From assembly GCF_005239225.2 (NCBI RefSeq), contig NC_133295.1:4836001-4900000 (forward strand): a stretch of 64,000 nucleotides of DNA. Direction: 5' to 3'. Source of the DNA: Populus alba. Lineage: Eukaryota > Streptophyta > Magnoliopsida > Malpighiales > Salicaceae. Numbering within the stretch: the first letter of the stretch is position 1; every line of letters begins with the position of its first letter. Below are positions 1-11,144 of this stretch, piece by piece. Position numbers and translations under genes: made by a program. The notes under the pieces were generated by a model. The model saw only the letters and a program-made list of their open reading frames with translations, had not been told where the DNA came from and did no database searches.

Positions 1-877
1 TTGTTCCTATGAAAAAAGTTATGTATTTTCAATGTGGGATTTGAAACCCATTAGTATATATACTCTATGTTCCAAAAAAAAAAGTTATGTTTTTTCAATG
101 TGGGATAAAAAAATATTTTAGTTTGAATACTTCAACTTAAAAGCTTAACATAATATCTTTTTTAATGTGGGTTAAATTTTTTAAAAAAAATATTATTTTA
201 AACTTCATTATTTATAATATGTATAATCTATATTTACATGGATTTTTTCATATGAAATATTAAAACTTCAATTTATTTTTAATTTTCCTGGGTTAATCCG
301 GGTTGAGACGAGTTGACCCATAAAACCCAAGACCCGGCCATTTGGTCGGGTCAACCCCCAGGCCGGGTTTAATAACTATGATTAAAACACTGCTATATTC
401 CTGTAAAGATGAAAATATAAGTTTGATCTCTAGAAAATGTACTTATTAGAAAAAGCAGCGACGAACCCCGAATGAGACTAGTTTTACTCTTTAAAAGAGG
501 TGTGAGAATACTCGAGTAAGAAAAAAAAACCATATTTATTGCACAATTAAACTACATTGGTAATTTGAATAAATAATGATATATCATTCAATGTTATTAT
601 TTAAAATCAAAATATATTTATCGACATTAACAACTTAGTAACAAAAACATATTGTAAAAGAAGAAAATTAAAAAAAAAATACTCAACATCATAAGACACT
701 TTTTTCTTTGGTCGGGGCAATAATTTTGTGGCCAATCTTTAATTAGATGGCAAGCTAGAATTTATTTTTCTATTTTAATGGAAAAAAAAACTATTAAGAT
801 TAAAATTAAACTATAATAAGTGGTAAGAGAAAAGGTGTAAAAAATATTAAAATATATTAAAGATTTGTGATTAAAAG
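1..877. other. AT-rich intergenic DNA
   Basis: I see no gene here. Positions about 290-375 carry a short GC-richer patch of GGGTT/AACCC-type motifs in both orientations (for example GGTCGGGTCAACCC), a style of sequence that recurs near 2140, 2505 and 2700 and is probably transposon-derived. The rest is A/T-rich with short poly-A and poly-T runs. Confidence 0.5.
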
Positions 878-1068
878 ATGTTTGAGAGTGTAGTAATAAT
901 TATTTTTTAAAGTATTTTTATTTTAAAATATATTAAAATAATATATATATTTTTATTTAATTTGTAATATTAATATATCAACACAATTTAAAAATATATA
1001 AAAATAATTTTAAATAAAAATAATTTAAATTTTTAATAAACAATTTTTGAAACGCGTTTTTAAACAGA
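878..1068. repeat. MITE-like AT-rich repeat, copy 1
   Basis: The stretch begins with TTTGAGAGTGTAGTAA and ends near AACGCGTTTTTAAACAG. It has the same order of motifs as the better preserved copy at 21672-21873: a 'jump to TTTTTATTTT', a 'CATCAACACA'-like segment, A-runs, then an AAACG-type end. It is strongly decayed. The family assignment rests on comparison among copies in this window and on memory of a frequent poplar repeat. Confidence 0.5.
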
Positions 1069-1131
1069 GGCTTTGCTACTGATCACGAACTTAATTATTT
1101 GAAAGGACAGGTGTGCAAAGAGACAACACTT

Positions 1132-1152
1132 TGACGTCATTCAGTCCACGTG
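1132..1152. promoter_or_regulatory. C-box (TGACGTCA) next to G-box (CACGTG)
   Basis: A palindromic TGACGTCA lies at 1132-1139 and a palindromic CACGTG at 1147-1152, with 7 bases between them. Both are classical plant bZIP target sites. They sit in a GC-richer island (about 1080-1320) that looks like a promoter and 5' leader but is followed by no reading frame. Binding is inferred from motif identity only. Confidence 0.4.
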
Positions 1153-1970
1153 CACGAATCCTTAATGTACGGATCCTGCTTTTCCCTTTTCTGCGTCCGT
1201 TCCGTGTACTAAAAGAGACGCGTTAAAACAGCAGCCACGCGGCCTCTTCTTTATTCAATTTTGCATCTCTTTATTATTATTATTATTTATCGAATCATCA
1301 CCACTTCCCGTCTCTTCCAATTTGTCTTCTTATTATCATTTTATTTTAATAATCATGAAAACCTATGAATGTATTAATTAATTAACAATCAACGTTAACG
1401 ATTAGAAAAAAAAAAAACCTAACCTTTTTATTGTTTCATCAACTGTACATCCAAAAAAAATTGCAGTCATAGTTTTTTTTCATGTATTTTTATTTTTTTA
1501 TTTTTATAATTTTATTATTTCATATTATTTTTTTAATGTTAGTATTCATAATTTGATTTGATGGATTTTATATGGGTTCTTGCTAAGTAAAATAAATCTA
1601 ATTATTGAGTTGTTGCTATATTTTGCAAAAAAAATAATTATTGTTTTCTAAATGATTGAAACTAAATGGGCTACAATTGAGAATTAGCAAGAAAATCCAA
1701 CCATTTTAGTCCCTAAAGGGAAGGAAAAAAATTCAATTGTAAGATCCGAGAGAAAAAGAATAAAAAAGAAAAAGAAAAATAGATCATTGAAAACACACCA
1801 GAATTTTATCATTGCCACACGCCATCTTGGAAGGAAACCCCTATTAAGATGCTTTTATTAACATCAAGGAAGGCCACCATCAGAGCTCGGAGAAAGTTGC
1901 ATGTGCCACCCTAATGCAATGACCTCCCCCACATACTAAGATATGAATTAAACACTAAAGAGGTTTTTTT
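1153..1970. other. Intergenic DNA, possible orphan promoter/leader
   Basis: Downstream of the ACGT motifs there is an ACGCGT motif near 1219 and a (TTA)n stretch near 1271-1288, then A/T-rich sequence. A GC-richer patch at about 1810-1935 is not recognised. No open frame longer than a few codons follows, so any gene once driven from here is absent. Confidence 0.35.
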
Positions 1971-1974
1971 TTTT

Positions 1975-2670
1975 AATTAAGTTTTTGATTCTTTAATAAC
2001 TTTTCAATTTAGACTTGAATTTTATCCTACTCGAGTCCAATGAAGGCCCACCCGAAGAGAGAAGAAAAGATGGGAAAGAAACAAGTGGCCTAACTGGGTT
2101 TTTCATAGTGGTCATGTTTATGATTTGGGTCGTGAATCTGGCGTGTTAACCCGGGTTAATCAAAATCGTTCCAATATGTTATTATCTCAATATTAAATAA
2201 TAAAAAAACATCATTTAAAAAAATCTAAAGTCAAACCATGATTTTACCAGTTTTTCATATTCCATTTAGACCCGCCAAATAGACTTTGTCATTTTATGTC
2301 AAATCCTATGTTTTTACTATTTTTTATTTTTAAATTTAATCCATGATTCTCTTATAACTCTTTAGTTTAGTCTTGAATTTCATCACACCAAAACTTAATA
2401 AAAACCCAACTAGGGAAAGAAAATAGGAAAGGGAAAGAAAGAGATAGATAACTTAATTAGGTTAGCTCATTGTAGTCATGTCAATAACTTGTATTGTGAA
2501 TTTGGCGTGTTAACATGGGTTCGGGATTGATCGAATATGTAATTGTCTTAATTATTCTTTTAAATGATGTTATCTTGATTTTTTTTTTTAAGACAAAACA
2601 TATTTTTACCAGTTGTTCAAGTTATCTTTCGACCCTCTAAATTGACTTTGTTAATTGTTGCAACTCCTAT
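1975..2670. repeat. Diverged tandem duplication, ~364-bp unit
   Basis: Two consecutive blocks share the same order of landmarks: 'TTTAGACTTGAATTT' versus 'TTTAGTCTTGAATTT', 'GGCGTGTTAAC' at 2140 and again at 2504, a 'TTTTACCAGTT' motif and a 'GACTTTGT' motif near each end. The landmark offset is 364 bases. The copies are clearly diverged, so the duplication is old. No coding content is visible. Confidence 0.6.
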
Positions 2671-4429
2671 GGGATTTAATTTAAAGGTCAAGTTAGGCAA
2701 AGAGTCGGGTTAAGAGGTTTCAAAATTAACCCGCTAAGTTTGGTTTAATAACATTATCAAAGAGTTTCTCAAGACCTAAACATTTTTTTTAAGTTAAAAA
2801 ATTAGTGTTATTTAATACTTTTTTATGAACACTCATACGCAGCGGCAATGATAAATTTAAAATTTTTTAGGAGTCTCAAGGATCTTGTTAGATAAATATA
2901 GGGTTGTTTAGGGTTTATAAGAATATTACTTGAAATCAGACATTCTTTTCTACTTTGAATAATTTTTTCAAGACTAGGTTATCGCAAACTATACAAACCA
3001 CTAGTGAGAAATCTTTTAAACCCTTTTAAAGAGAGATGGATTATTATACCTTTGAGTGCTAGCTCATTTTTTTTTTTTTTGTATTTTTCAAGTGTTTTAT
3101 AACTTATATAATTTTTGTACTATGTGCCACTTATTATACTAAAATAAGAGGCATAACATTTTTATTATAGAAAAACCTAAAAATCCTATAAATAGCAAAA
3201 TATCAATTTCCCCTTAATTATATCACATAAATTATTTCAGGATAATTTTAGAAATTTATTCAATCAAATATTTACTTGATTTATTTAGGTCTATACTTTC
3301 ATATAGCTCTTGTTATACCCAATATTTGCTCATTTGTTACCTTTAATTAAAACAACATGTAACAGGAATCAAAGCATAACATTTCATATATAAGATAACT
3401 TTAGTGATCTTCAAGTATAAGGATCATTTACACAACTATCACGTGAATTCTTTCCATAAACACAAATGATCTCTTCATATAGGATTTTCATGTAAGTCAA
3501 CTTAGTGTACATGTCATCTAACAAGTACCTACATATTAGTTCTATGTATCCCTCATACCATAATTTATGAGAACAACTGTTTTCTTTCATAAATGAAAGA
3601 ACATGATATGTATCAGTCTCAACAACTCTAATTAATATCCATTTTTAATAGAGCATTGACCAAGAACATTTAGGAACAAAGTTTTGATGTAATAGTAATC
3701 CTATAATTATAACAACTTTATGATTTTCTCTACAAAATAATTTTAATCCTAAAGACTTTATCTTTACTCTAGATTCATTAATCAATTATTTGATGAATAT
3801 TAAAAATAAACAAGCCTTGTTTAATAAATTAAATATATTTACATGAACAAAATCAATATCACGTGTAACCAACTGATTGATTTTATGACATATACACTAA
3901 CATTTATGCCTTTTTTTCAAAGAAAAATGCTCACAGAAACATTACCAACAATCTATACCCGCAGTGAAGCGCAAACAACACTGGTAATATAACTACACCA
4001 ACAATCTATATTCCTTACCAAGAGACTTAGTAGTAAGCAGGTTCCATAAAATTTTAAAAGAAAAATAAAATAATAATAATAAAAAAAAAACATCGTTAAT
4101 GTATCTTGAATTCCATAAACCTAAACCACTACATCTTTTAGGTTGACAAACTTTATACCAACCAACTAAATGAGTTTTCCACTGACTATATATAGAACCC
4201 CAAATAAACAAAATAACTCTACTTCTTAGTAGCTTCACAAGTAAAACCTAGTAACTTTGTTGATTGGATGGCTTACACTAGTTTAAATTGTTAAAACTGA
4301 CTGTGTTAAGAGTTAGTTTGCCTACTAAAGATAGATGCTTAAACTTACAATAGATGCTTAGCATGTCAATATAATAATCTCTACTTTACTTTGTCAACCA
4401 CATGCTAAATGTTTTGTTAGTATATTGTA
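2671..4429. other. Intergenic AT-rich DNA, probable transposon relics
   Basis: No gene or intact element is recognisable. A GGGTTAAGAGG/TTAACCCGC patch lies near 2705-2740. The segment 2880-3950 reads like decayed LTR sequence (a TATAAATAG-like motif near 3195 and repeated 'aacattacc' phrases), but I cannot define ends or target-site duplications. Short minus-strand frames here show no family resemblance. Confidence 0.35.
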
Positions 4430-4600
4430 GGGTGTTTTTTTATTAGAAATGTATTAAAATAATATTTTTTTTTATTTTTAACATTAACACATTAAAATTA
4501 TCAAAAAAAACATATAAAAAAACTCATTTTGATACTTTTACACAAAAAAAAATATTAAAAACATTTTAAAAAAACAAATTGAACCACAAAACAAATATTT
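4430..4600. repeat. MITE-like AT-rich repeat, copy 2
   Basis: The block has the family pattern: a GGTGTTTTTTTATTAGAAATG start, ATTAAAATAATATTTTTT, then an ACATTAACACATTAAAA core followed by A-runs. It is eroded and its ends are not defined. Confidence 0.45.
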
Positions 4601-4750
4601 TCTTAGTATTTAAGTATTCTTGTTAACCAAAGTATGGATCGAAGATAACCCAAGATATATTCCTAAGTCATTAGTTGTTGTGAAACATGATAAATTACAA
4701 ATGGCATGTTCCATCGAGTATTAGTATTATAACTTGTTTGAGGAATATGG

Positions 4751-4911
4751 TAGATGTTACTTTTCAAAATATTTTTAATATATATTTTTTATTTTCGACA
4801 TCAGTATATTAAAAATGATAACAAAATACTAAAAAATATTAATTTGAAGCATTTTAAAAAAATAAAAATTTAAAAAAGTATAGTGTAACAACACTTTCAA
4901 ACAACTTCTTA
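4751..4911. repeat. MITE-like AT-rich repeat, copy 3
   Basis: It shows the family core TTTTCGACATCAGTATATTAA followed by A-runs and a terminal part near AACACTTTCAAACAA. The core matches the copy at 21672-21873 (GACATCAGCACATCAAAA). The ends are decayed. Confidence 0.5.
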
Positions 4912-5411
4912 GAAGAACAAGAAATCCAAGTTTAGGTGACATCACTACATAGCTTGCATCCATGCAAAACACTAAATAATTATTCTTCAATAATTTTTAT
5001 TAACATAATCAAATAATTAAAAATAAAAATTTTATATATAAAATATTTTTAAAATAAGTTATTTTTTATATGACACAAACAAAATGATGTTCAATATATA
5101 AGTTTTTTTATTATAATATTTAGTTTCACTCTTTGTTTTCTTTTAATTTCATCTTGCCTTTTAACCATAGTTTATACATAATTTATGAGATTACAAAGAT
5201 TATAATTGATAAGTTACAAACACAACGTTCCCCAATATTACAAAATAATAATAATAATAATAAGACATCATAGTATGATACAAATCTAGATTAAGTTTAA
5301 AGAACAGTTTACTTGTTGGTTTTCTTTTTATTAACTATTTTACCTCTAATTTAATCACCAGTAATCTAATTTTAAATCCTCATAGATTTTAAGATGGTTT
5401 ATTTATGTCAT
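4912..5411. other. Intergenic AT-rich DNA
   Basis: No gene seen. A short (AAT)n run lies near 5246-5262. The rest is low-complexity A/T sequence upstream of the calmodulin-like gene. Confidence 0.4.
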
Positions 5412-5570
5412 TACACTAGGTGTTTTTTTAAAAAATAAATTTTATTTATTTTAAATTATCATTTTTATATACTAATATAAAAAAAATTAAAAAATAATAA
5501 AAAATATTATTTTAATATATTTTAAATTAAAATATATTTTTTTAAAAAAACAAGGCAACGAATAACTCGA
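5412..5570. repeat. MITE-like AT-rich repeat, copy 4
   Basis: The block starts near TAGGTGTTTTTTTAAAAAAT and carries the TTTTAAATTATCATTTTTATATACTAA-type core and A-runs of the same family. It ends about 270 bases before the calmodulin-like start codon, so it contributes to that gene's distal upstream region. Confidence 0.4.
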
Positions 5571-5660
5571 CCTTAATCCATGAAATTCCCAAAAGCAGCA
5601 TGGACTATCCAATTTTTCCGTCTCCCTTGCCCATACTTGTCAAAAATAAATATTTAATCC

Positions 5661-5683
5661 CTCTCTCTCTCTCTCTCTCTCTC
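5661..5683 (+). repeat. (CT)n microsatellite in CML promoter
   Basis: About eleven CT dinucleotides lie roughly 60 bases upstream of the TATA box of the calmodulin-like gene. CT/GA-rich tracts near plant core promoters are common; a regulatory effect here is only inference. Confidence 0.8.
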
Positions 5684-5742
5684 AGTCTATAAAGTGTAAT
5701 AAACACGCCTTATCTGTAGTGTTCGCCTCTCTCCTGTCATCC

Positions 5743-5750
5743 TATATAAA
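5743..5750 (+). promoter_or_regulatory. TATA box of the calmodulin-like gene
   Basis: TATATAAA lies 97 bases before the start codon at 5847, predicting a 5' leader of about 70 bases. It is the only good TATA match in the pyrimidine-rich interval upstream of this gene. Confidence 0.6.
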
Positions 5751-5846
5751 TTTCTAGTTTCCTTTCCTCACCCTCCATAACCCCTTTCTGTTTACTCGTG
5801 CAACGGAAACTCGCTTTCCTTCCTCCCTTTAAAAAAATTCCGAAAA

Positions 5847-6338
5847 ATGGCAACCCAAAAACCCAAAACCACTGCACCAAAACCCACCACCGCCGTGAAA
5901 CACGACGACACGGAGGAGCTCAAGGTGGTCTTTGACCAATTCGACGCAAACGGTGACGGCAAGATCTCAGCTTCGGAGCTCGGAGAAGTGCTGAAATCCA
6001 CGGGGTCTACCTACACCACGGAGGAGCTCTGCCGCGTGATGGAGGATGTCGACACCAATAAGGACGGACACATTGATTTGGCAGAGTTTGCGCAGCTTTG
6101 TCGATCGCCCTCCACTGCGACCGCCGCCTCTGAGCTGAGGGACGCGTTTGATCTGTATGATCAGAACGGTGATGGGCTGATCTCAACGGCGGAGTTGCAC
6201 CAGGTGCTGAGCCGGTTGGGGATGAAGTGTAAGGTGGACGAGTGCGTGAAGATGATTAAGAACGTTGACTCCGATGGTGATGGGTGTGTTAATTTTGAGG
6301 AGTTTCAGAAGATGATGGCCGCTAACACGGGTTCCTAG
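5847..6338 (+). CDS. Calmodulin-like calcium sensor (CML26/27 type)
   Basis: This intact intronless gene encodes a 163-aa calcium-binding protein that would act as a cytosolic or nuclear Ca2+ sensor by exposing target-binding surfaces when loaded. Four EF-hand loops are visible at about residues 33-44, 69-80, 105-116 and 141-152. Each begins with Asp, has Gly at loop position 6 and ends with Glu, so all four look competent. The first 22 residues are a Lys/Pro/Thr-rich variable tail with no signal peptide. Length and sequence style match the plant CML25/26/27 group, which are usually intronless; the exact member is inferred. The start is supported by an A/G-rich leader, a TATA box 97 bases upstream and an AATAAA downstream. 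The gene is much more GC-rich than its surroundings, as expected for a constrained coding sequence. Confidence 0.93.
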   Translation: MATQKPKTTAPKPTTAVKHDDTEELKVVFDQFDANGDGKISASELGEVLKSTGSTYTTEELCRVMEDVDTNKDGHIDLAEFAQLCRSPSTATAASELRDAFDLYDQNGDGLISTAELHQVLSRLGMKCKVDECVKMIKNVDSDGDGCVNFEEFQKMMAANTGS

Positions 6339-6466
6339 ATCTTTATTTTGGACGGTGACGACTGATTTGATCAATGGATGATGCTGCTACCGGTGGGGTA
6401 TAAATTGAGAGTGTATTTTGTATCTGGGGGAGTTGTGTGGTTATATGTTGAAAAAAGTTGTAGTGG

Positions 6467-6472
6467 AATAAA
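6467..6472 (+). terminator. Poly(A) signal of the calmodulin-like gene
   Basis: AATAAA lies about 130 bases after the stop codon, in a T/G-rich context typical of plant 3' ends. A second AATAAA-like motif follows near 6508. The cleavage site cannot be read from sequence alone. Confidence 0.45.
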
Positions 6473-6899
6473 TGTCTTCTATAAAATTATGGTTAAAATT
6501 GTAGTTGAATAAAAGTAATTTAATATATTTTGTTAAGAATATTTTTTAAATTAAGTTTATATATAATTAAAAAATATATATATTAATATTAATTATTTTT
6601 AATTTATATATTGGAGATTTAACTATTGATATTATATTATAAAATAAATAATATTTTATATAAAATATTTTTTTTTATTTTTTTAAACTATTTATAATTC
6701 TATAATGTTCGAAATTTATCTGACTAAGGATTATAGTTTTCATGGTTTTTTGAGCGTGCAATAAAATCAGGTAAAATATTATTAGAAACAAAATTAGGAT
6801 TACGATTAAATTCTATAAATGCTACGTCATCATGTGATCTTTTTCTAATTTATGTAGTGTCATTGAATAATGTTAAACACTAGTTTTTCAAATAAAAAC
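6473..6899. other. Intergenic AT-rich DNA
   Basis: Low-complexity A/T sequence follows the calmodulin-like 3' UTR. I see no gene or element with defined ends. Confidence 0.4.
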
Positions 6900-7140
6900 A
6901 CAATTAAAAATTAAAAAAAATGAAAAGTATAGATTTTTTATTGTTCACGTGAACAGGAAAGAGTGAAAATTTCCTATGCATTGTTCACTTTTGTGCAGAC
7001 AAAGAAGCAGCTTGGAGCTACTTTTGAATAACCCGTGTTTTAAACATAAAGAATACTGGGTCCCACAAACAGTAAACCACCTTTTATACATTACCAAACA
7101 CCAATTTTTATGTGGTTTACTTCAACCGCAGAAACAACAA
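6900..7140. repeat. MITE-type repeat fragment abutting gypsy integrase
   Basis: The block contains TTGTTCACGTGAACAGG (an 8-base arm palindrome TTCACGTGAA), CATTGTTCACTTTTGTGCAG and a later ACTTCAACCGCAG. These phrases resemble the 3' part of long versions of the MITE-like family named above. It joins the integrase remnant at about 7141 and may be the agent that truncated the retroelement. Confidence 0.35.
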
Positions 7141-8105
7141 GTACTTTTGGATGACCATGGAGAAAGATTGCATTGATTATGTCAGAAGATGCCATAAATA
7201 TCAAGTGTATAGTAATAAGATAAATGCACCTCCAACTCTTTTGTTTAATATGACATCACTATGACCATTTGCAATGTGAGGAATAGATGTGATTGGGCCA
7301 ATCAACCCAAAGGCTAACAATATGCATTAATTTATCTTAGTAGCCATTGATTATTTCACAAAGTGGGTGGAGGCCAGCTCTTATGCTCATGTAACTCAAA
7401 AAGTGATCAAGTGCTTCATTGAGAAAGATTTGATATGTCGGTACGGTTCACCTGAGAAGATAGTGACCGACAATGCCCAAAATTTTAATGGAAAAATAAT
7501 CACAGAATTGTGTGTGAAGTGGAATTAAACATTCAAACTCGTCTCCTTATAGAACAAAGATGAATGGTGTTATCGAAGCTGCAAACAAGAATATCAAGAA
7601 GATTATCTAGAAGATGGTAGTAACTTATAAGGATTGACATGGGATGCTTTCTTTTGCTTTGCATGCATATCGTACAACAGTAAGGACATTCACTGGAGCT
7701 ACACCTTACTCATTAGTATTTGGGATGGAGGCAATGATGCCTTTGGAAGTAGAAATTCCATCTTTGAGAGTGCTAATAAAATCTAAATTAGAAGAAGCTG
7801 AATGGGCTAAAGTAAGATATGAGCAGCTAAATATGATAAGTGAGAAGAGGTTGGCTGCAATTTTCCATCACCAGCTATACTAAAGAAGGATGGTCAAAGC
7901 ATATGACCGAAAAGTCCCACCAAGAGAATTCAAAGAATGAGATCTTATACTAAGAAAAATCTTACCATTACCAAGTGAAGACCGAAGCAAGTGGGCACCA
8001 AACTATGAAGGCCCATATGTAGTGAATCTGTTGTTAACTAGGATGGATAGAGATGATTTACCTAGGCATGTGAACTCTGATTTTGTGAAAAAGTATTATG
8101 TATGA
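7141..8105 (+). pseudogene. Ty3/gypsy integrase remnant
   Basis: Read in plus-strand frames with several stops and shifts, this is the C-terminal part of a gypsy polyprotein. Landmarks in order are the WMTMEKDC-like and CIDYVRRCHKYQ zinc-binding region, a 'DVIGPI' start of the integrase core, 'AIDYFTKWVEA', 'SPEKIVTDNAQNF' with the second catalytic Asp, and an HAYRTTVRTFTGATPYSLVF region in the open segment 7644-7883. A chromodomain-free end with 'RKILPLPSEDRSKWAPNYEGPY' style sequence closes before a stop near 8105. Reverse transcriptase and RNase H parts are missing upstream. The lineage (Tat/Ogre-like) is inferred from the integrase style and the long 3' region that follows. It is non-functional. 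Confidence 0.85.
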
Positions 8106-9322
8106 TGTGTTTCATCCATTCACATCAATGAAGTTTTGGCCAGGAAATTCTCTTTGCATATACCTCACCAAAAAACCCATGCATGATCTCAATGGCTCAA
8201 CAATTTGATCTTTCAAACTTTTTGACAGGAGAATCTATTCTTCTTAAATGAGGTTTTAAAGAACTGATTTTGTTTGTGATTTCAATTAAATAAATCAATG
8301 ATTTGTTTGGAATAATGTCCAGAGCAATTCCCTTGAAAGAGATGACCAAACAAGTAAAAAAAAAAAACATGCAATTGGAATAACTATCACTCAAATTATG
8401 TCTTGGATCCACATTTTATCAGCACGAATAATGGTTGGTAGTACATTAGTTTTTCATGGACTTGCAAAACGTGGTATCTTACAAATCCAAAGCATTACGC
8501 TGGATGTGGACAAAGTTCCTTGGTTTTAACTTATCTTACTTGAAATGAGGAAAGACCATCTTTGATATTCCTTTCACTTTCTTTAAAATTATCCTTTGTA
8601 GTCCCAATTTAAGTTGAGTTTATTTAAAGCTTTTTCTTTCACAAGAACCTCAACTAAGATTACACCCTACACTAAGGGGCAAAAAGAGAAATATGATTAA
8701 GGAAATTGTCTTAAAGGCACGTGAACTTATAAAGAAAGTCTGAAAACAAAGAATTCAATAAAATTCCAAACAATTGAGAGAATTCCTGACAAATATAGGA
8801 AAAACAAGAAAAAACAGAAGTTCCTCATTTGGAATATTTAGCATCATTTTTGTTGTCAAGGTAGCAAAAGAAAATGTCAAGACAAGATAATAGTGATCTA
8901 TAGTTTATAAGCCCTGAAACACTTTTTTTTGAGCTTATGGAATACTCTTTCTTTTATAGCCTTGAGCCATAAAATACATTACGTGTCTTTGAAGTCCTTT
9001 CTAATCAAGTAAGCAACCTGGATCAATAAACGACGTTCTCAAAATATAAGAGACTTTTCCATAAAGAGTCATGGCATAGCAAATAATTACTTATTATTAT
9101 TCATGCTGTTAAAAAAAATGTTTCTAAAAATAAAAGGCAAATTGTTTCTTTTCTCTCAAAATATCTTCAAGCAATTGCTTGAACACTTTGAAAACCAAAG
9201 CAGAAGGTCATATCATCACTTACCTTCATCTTAGATTACTTTTACTAAGAGATTTGACATAAAGCCCAGAGTTGCCTGAACATTGTTATAAACAGACATT
9301 GAGAGTTTCAGTTTTCGAGAAC
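8106..9322 (+). other. Retroelement 3' untranslated region, first part
   Basis: The segment follows the end of pol and has no coding frame of its own. Together with 11145-14008 it forms the long region between pol and the 3' LTR once the solo LTR at 9323-11144 is removed. Long pol-to-LTR spacers are typical of the Tat lineage. No promoter or host gene is recognised. Confidence 0.45.
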
Positions 9323-11144
9323 TGATTAGTACTTAAAAGTGCATGTTTATCAATGTTTTATATCATCATTTTGCACTTGAAGTATCAATAACTCCTTAAC
9401 TAAAGCATGTTTTATAATAACAAGTTTGATACTATAAGATACCTTAATTTATGGTAAATGCTCATCTTAAATGCAGGCTTATCATAAAAATGAAAGGATT
9501 GATTGATGAGTTTAAGTATTGAAAGTGAAAGGACAAAGAGATGGCCAAACTTAGAAAAGAGATGCTGGTGCAGTCCAAACCGAAACATTGCTCGGTAATT
9601 GGATCATATCTGGAGCTCTAGATCTCGGATTTAGGTCCATTTTATATGGATGGAAAGGTAAGACATAGGCCTACAACTTTCATGAGAGCCCAAGATTTAA
9701 AAAGGTCATTTTGAAGTCCAAATTATAGGAACAACGAAGAAGTCCGAATCTGTCCTGCAGCCCAGACACTGTTTAGTGTTCAGCCCATATCTTGAGTTCT
9801 AGAAGTCCAAATAACCTCATCTTTTTTTTGTTGGAAATCTAAGACAATTTCCTAGAACTTTCTTAAGGATTTTATGCAAATTATGATGTTAGAAATTACG
9901 TCTTGTTCAGACAAGAAGATAAGAATTATCACAAAGTCAAGATGTGGCCACCCACTCATCAATTAGTCAACAAATCAATAGTTTCAAATTTTGCCTATAA
10001 AAGGAGGCATTTACCATGTATTGAGGCATCTTGGTGTTCAAATCAAGATCATGCTCTTGCTTTCTCTCTTTGTATTGCTTATGTTTTGTTTTCATTAATA
10101 TCAAGTTTATGCACTTCATTTCCTTTCCTTTATTTAGTTAACTTCTTTCTCATTTATGTTCTATTCTTGTTCATTTATGTTTCTTTCTTTCATTATGTTT
10201 AGCTAAGTTAATTATGTCAAGGTGAAAAGGGTACACTAATGTTGTAAGAATAAGTATAATATAAACTTAACATGGACCTTAATGTTGGATACTAACATGT
10301 TTTATATTTGTTATCTTGTTCACTTTTAATACTTTGCCTGTTAAATGGTTAATCTAGATTTATGTTGTATAACACTTGGTACAACAAATACTTGGCACTT
10401 TCATAGCCCATACTGTATGGTATAACCGACACCTGAGCTATGAAAGGAACTTGATTTGTTGTTAATATAAGTTATAATCATGAATGCTTGACAACATTTA
10501 CAAGTATTAGCATTATTCGAATAAGATAACAAGTATTATCATATTAACAATTTATAATCCGATTGGAACCTCATTTATGTGTGGTCTCTAATTGAGTAAT
10601 AAGAGTTTATACTATACTTGTTTGAAGTACCATTAGTGGATTCTCTAACCTTGACATTTGTTTTTATTATTGTTTAATCCTTACATCAATCTTACCTCTC
10701 AAAGCTCTCTTTATTACTACTACTATTATTATTATTATTTACATTCTTGTTATATTATATGTACGTTAAGTATGCTCTGTGTTTGATCAAGGATCCTAAC
10801 ATTGTTGGTCTTGCCTTGTTCATTCGCATTAGAAATCTGTTTATATTATATAATATATCTCTTTGATCTTTTCATAAACTCAGTATATAGGCTGGAAATC
10901 TGTGACCCGATCTTTTAGATCATTTTCAGGTATAACAACACCACGTACTGAGTATTATTATTATTACTCTTAATATTACTATTATTATTATTGTTATTAT
11001 TGTTGTTATTGTTGTTGTCGTCGTCGTATTGTTATTTATAATTTATACAATTAACCTCTCTGTGGTTCGATCCCGGTTGTCGGGTTATTTATTACTTCGA
11101 CACTCCTACACTTGGGAGAAGACATCAAGCTTTTGGTCGTGTCA
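9323..11144 (+). mobile_element. Solo LTR (1.8 kb) with TSD AGAAC
   Basis: The element starts TGATTAGTACTTAAAAGTGC and ends TTTTGGTCGTGTCA, with AGAAC at 9318-9322 repeated exactly at 11145-11149. It has a CCTATAAAAGGAGG TATA box near 9995, a pyrimidine-rich R/U5-like downstream part, ATT microsatellites near 10725 and 10955, and a 'CACTCCTACACTTGGG' tail typical of plant LTR 3' ends. No internal region, primer-binding site or coding sequence is present, so this is a solo LTR left by LTR-LTR recombination. A 99-codon frame at 9903-10202 runs over the TATA box and is not a gene. Superfamily cannot be decided from the LTR. Confidence 0.75.

Noticed and set aside
3993..4238. 81-codon minus-strand frame with hydrophobic middle
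   Set aside because: Low-complexity A/T sequence, no homology that I can recognise, surrounded by decayed repeats.
6183..6374. Minus-strand 63-codon frame opposite the calmodulin-like gene
   Set aside because: Shadow of the EF-hand coding sequence.
9903..10202. 99-codon plus-strand frame ending in a hydrophobic Phe/Leu-rich tail
   Set aside because: It overlaps the TATA box of the solo LTR and the tail is pyrimidine-rich LTR sequence; no family resemblance.
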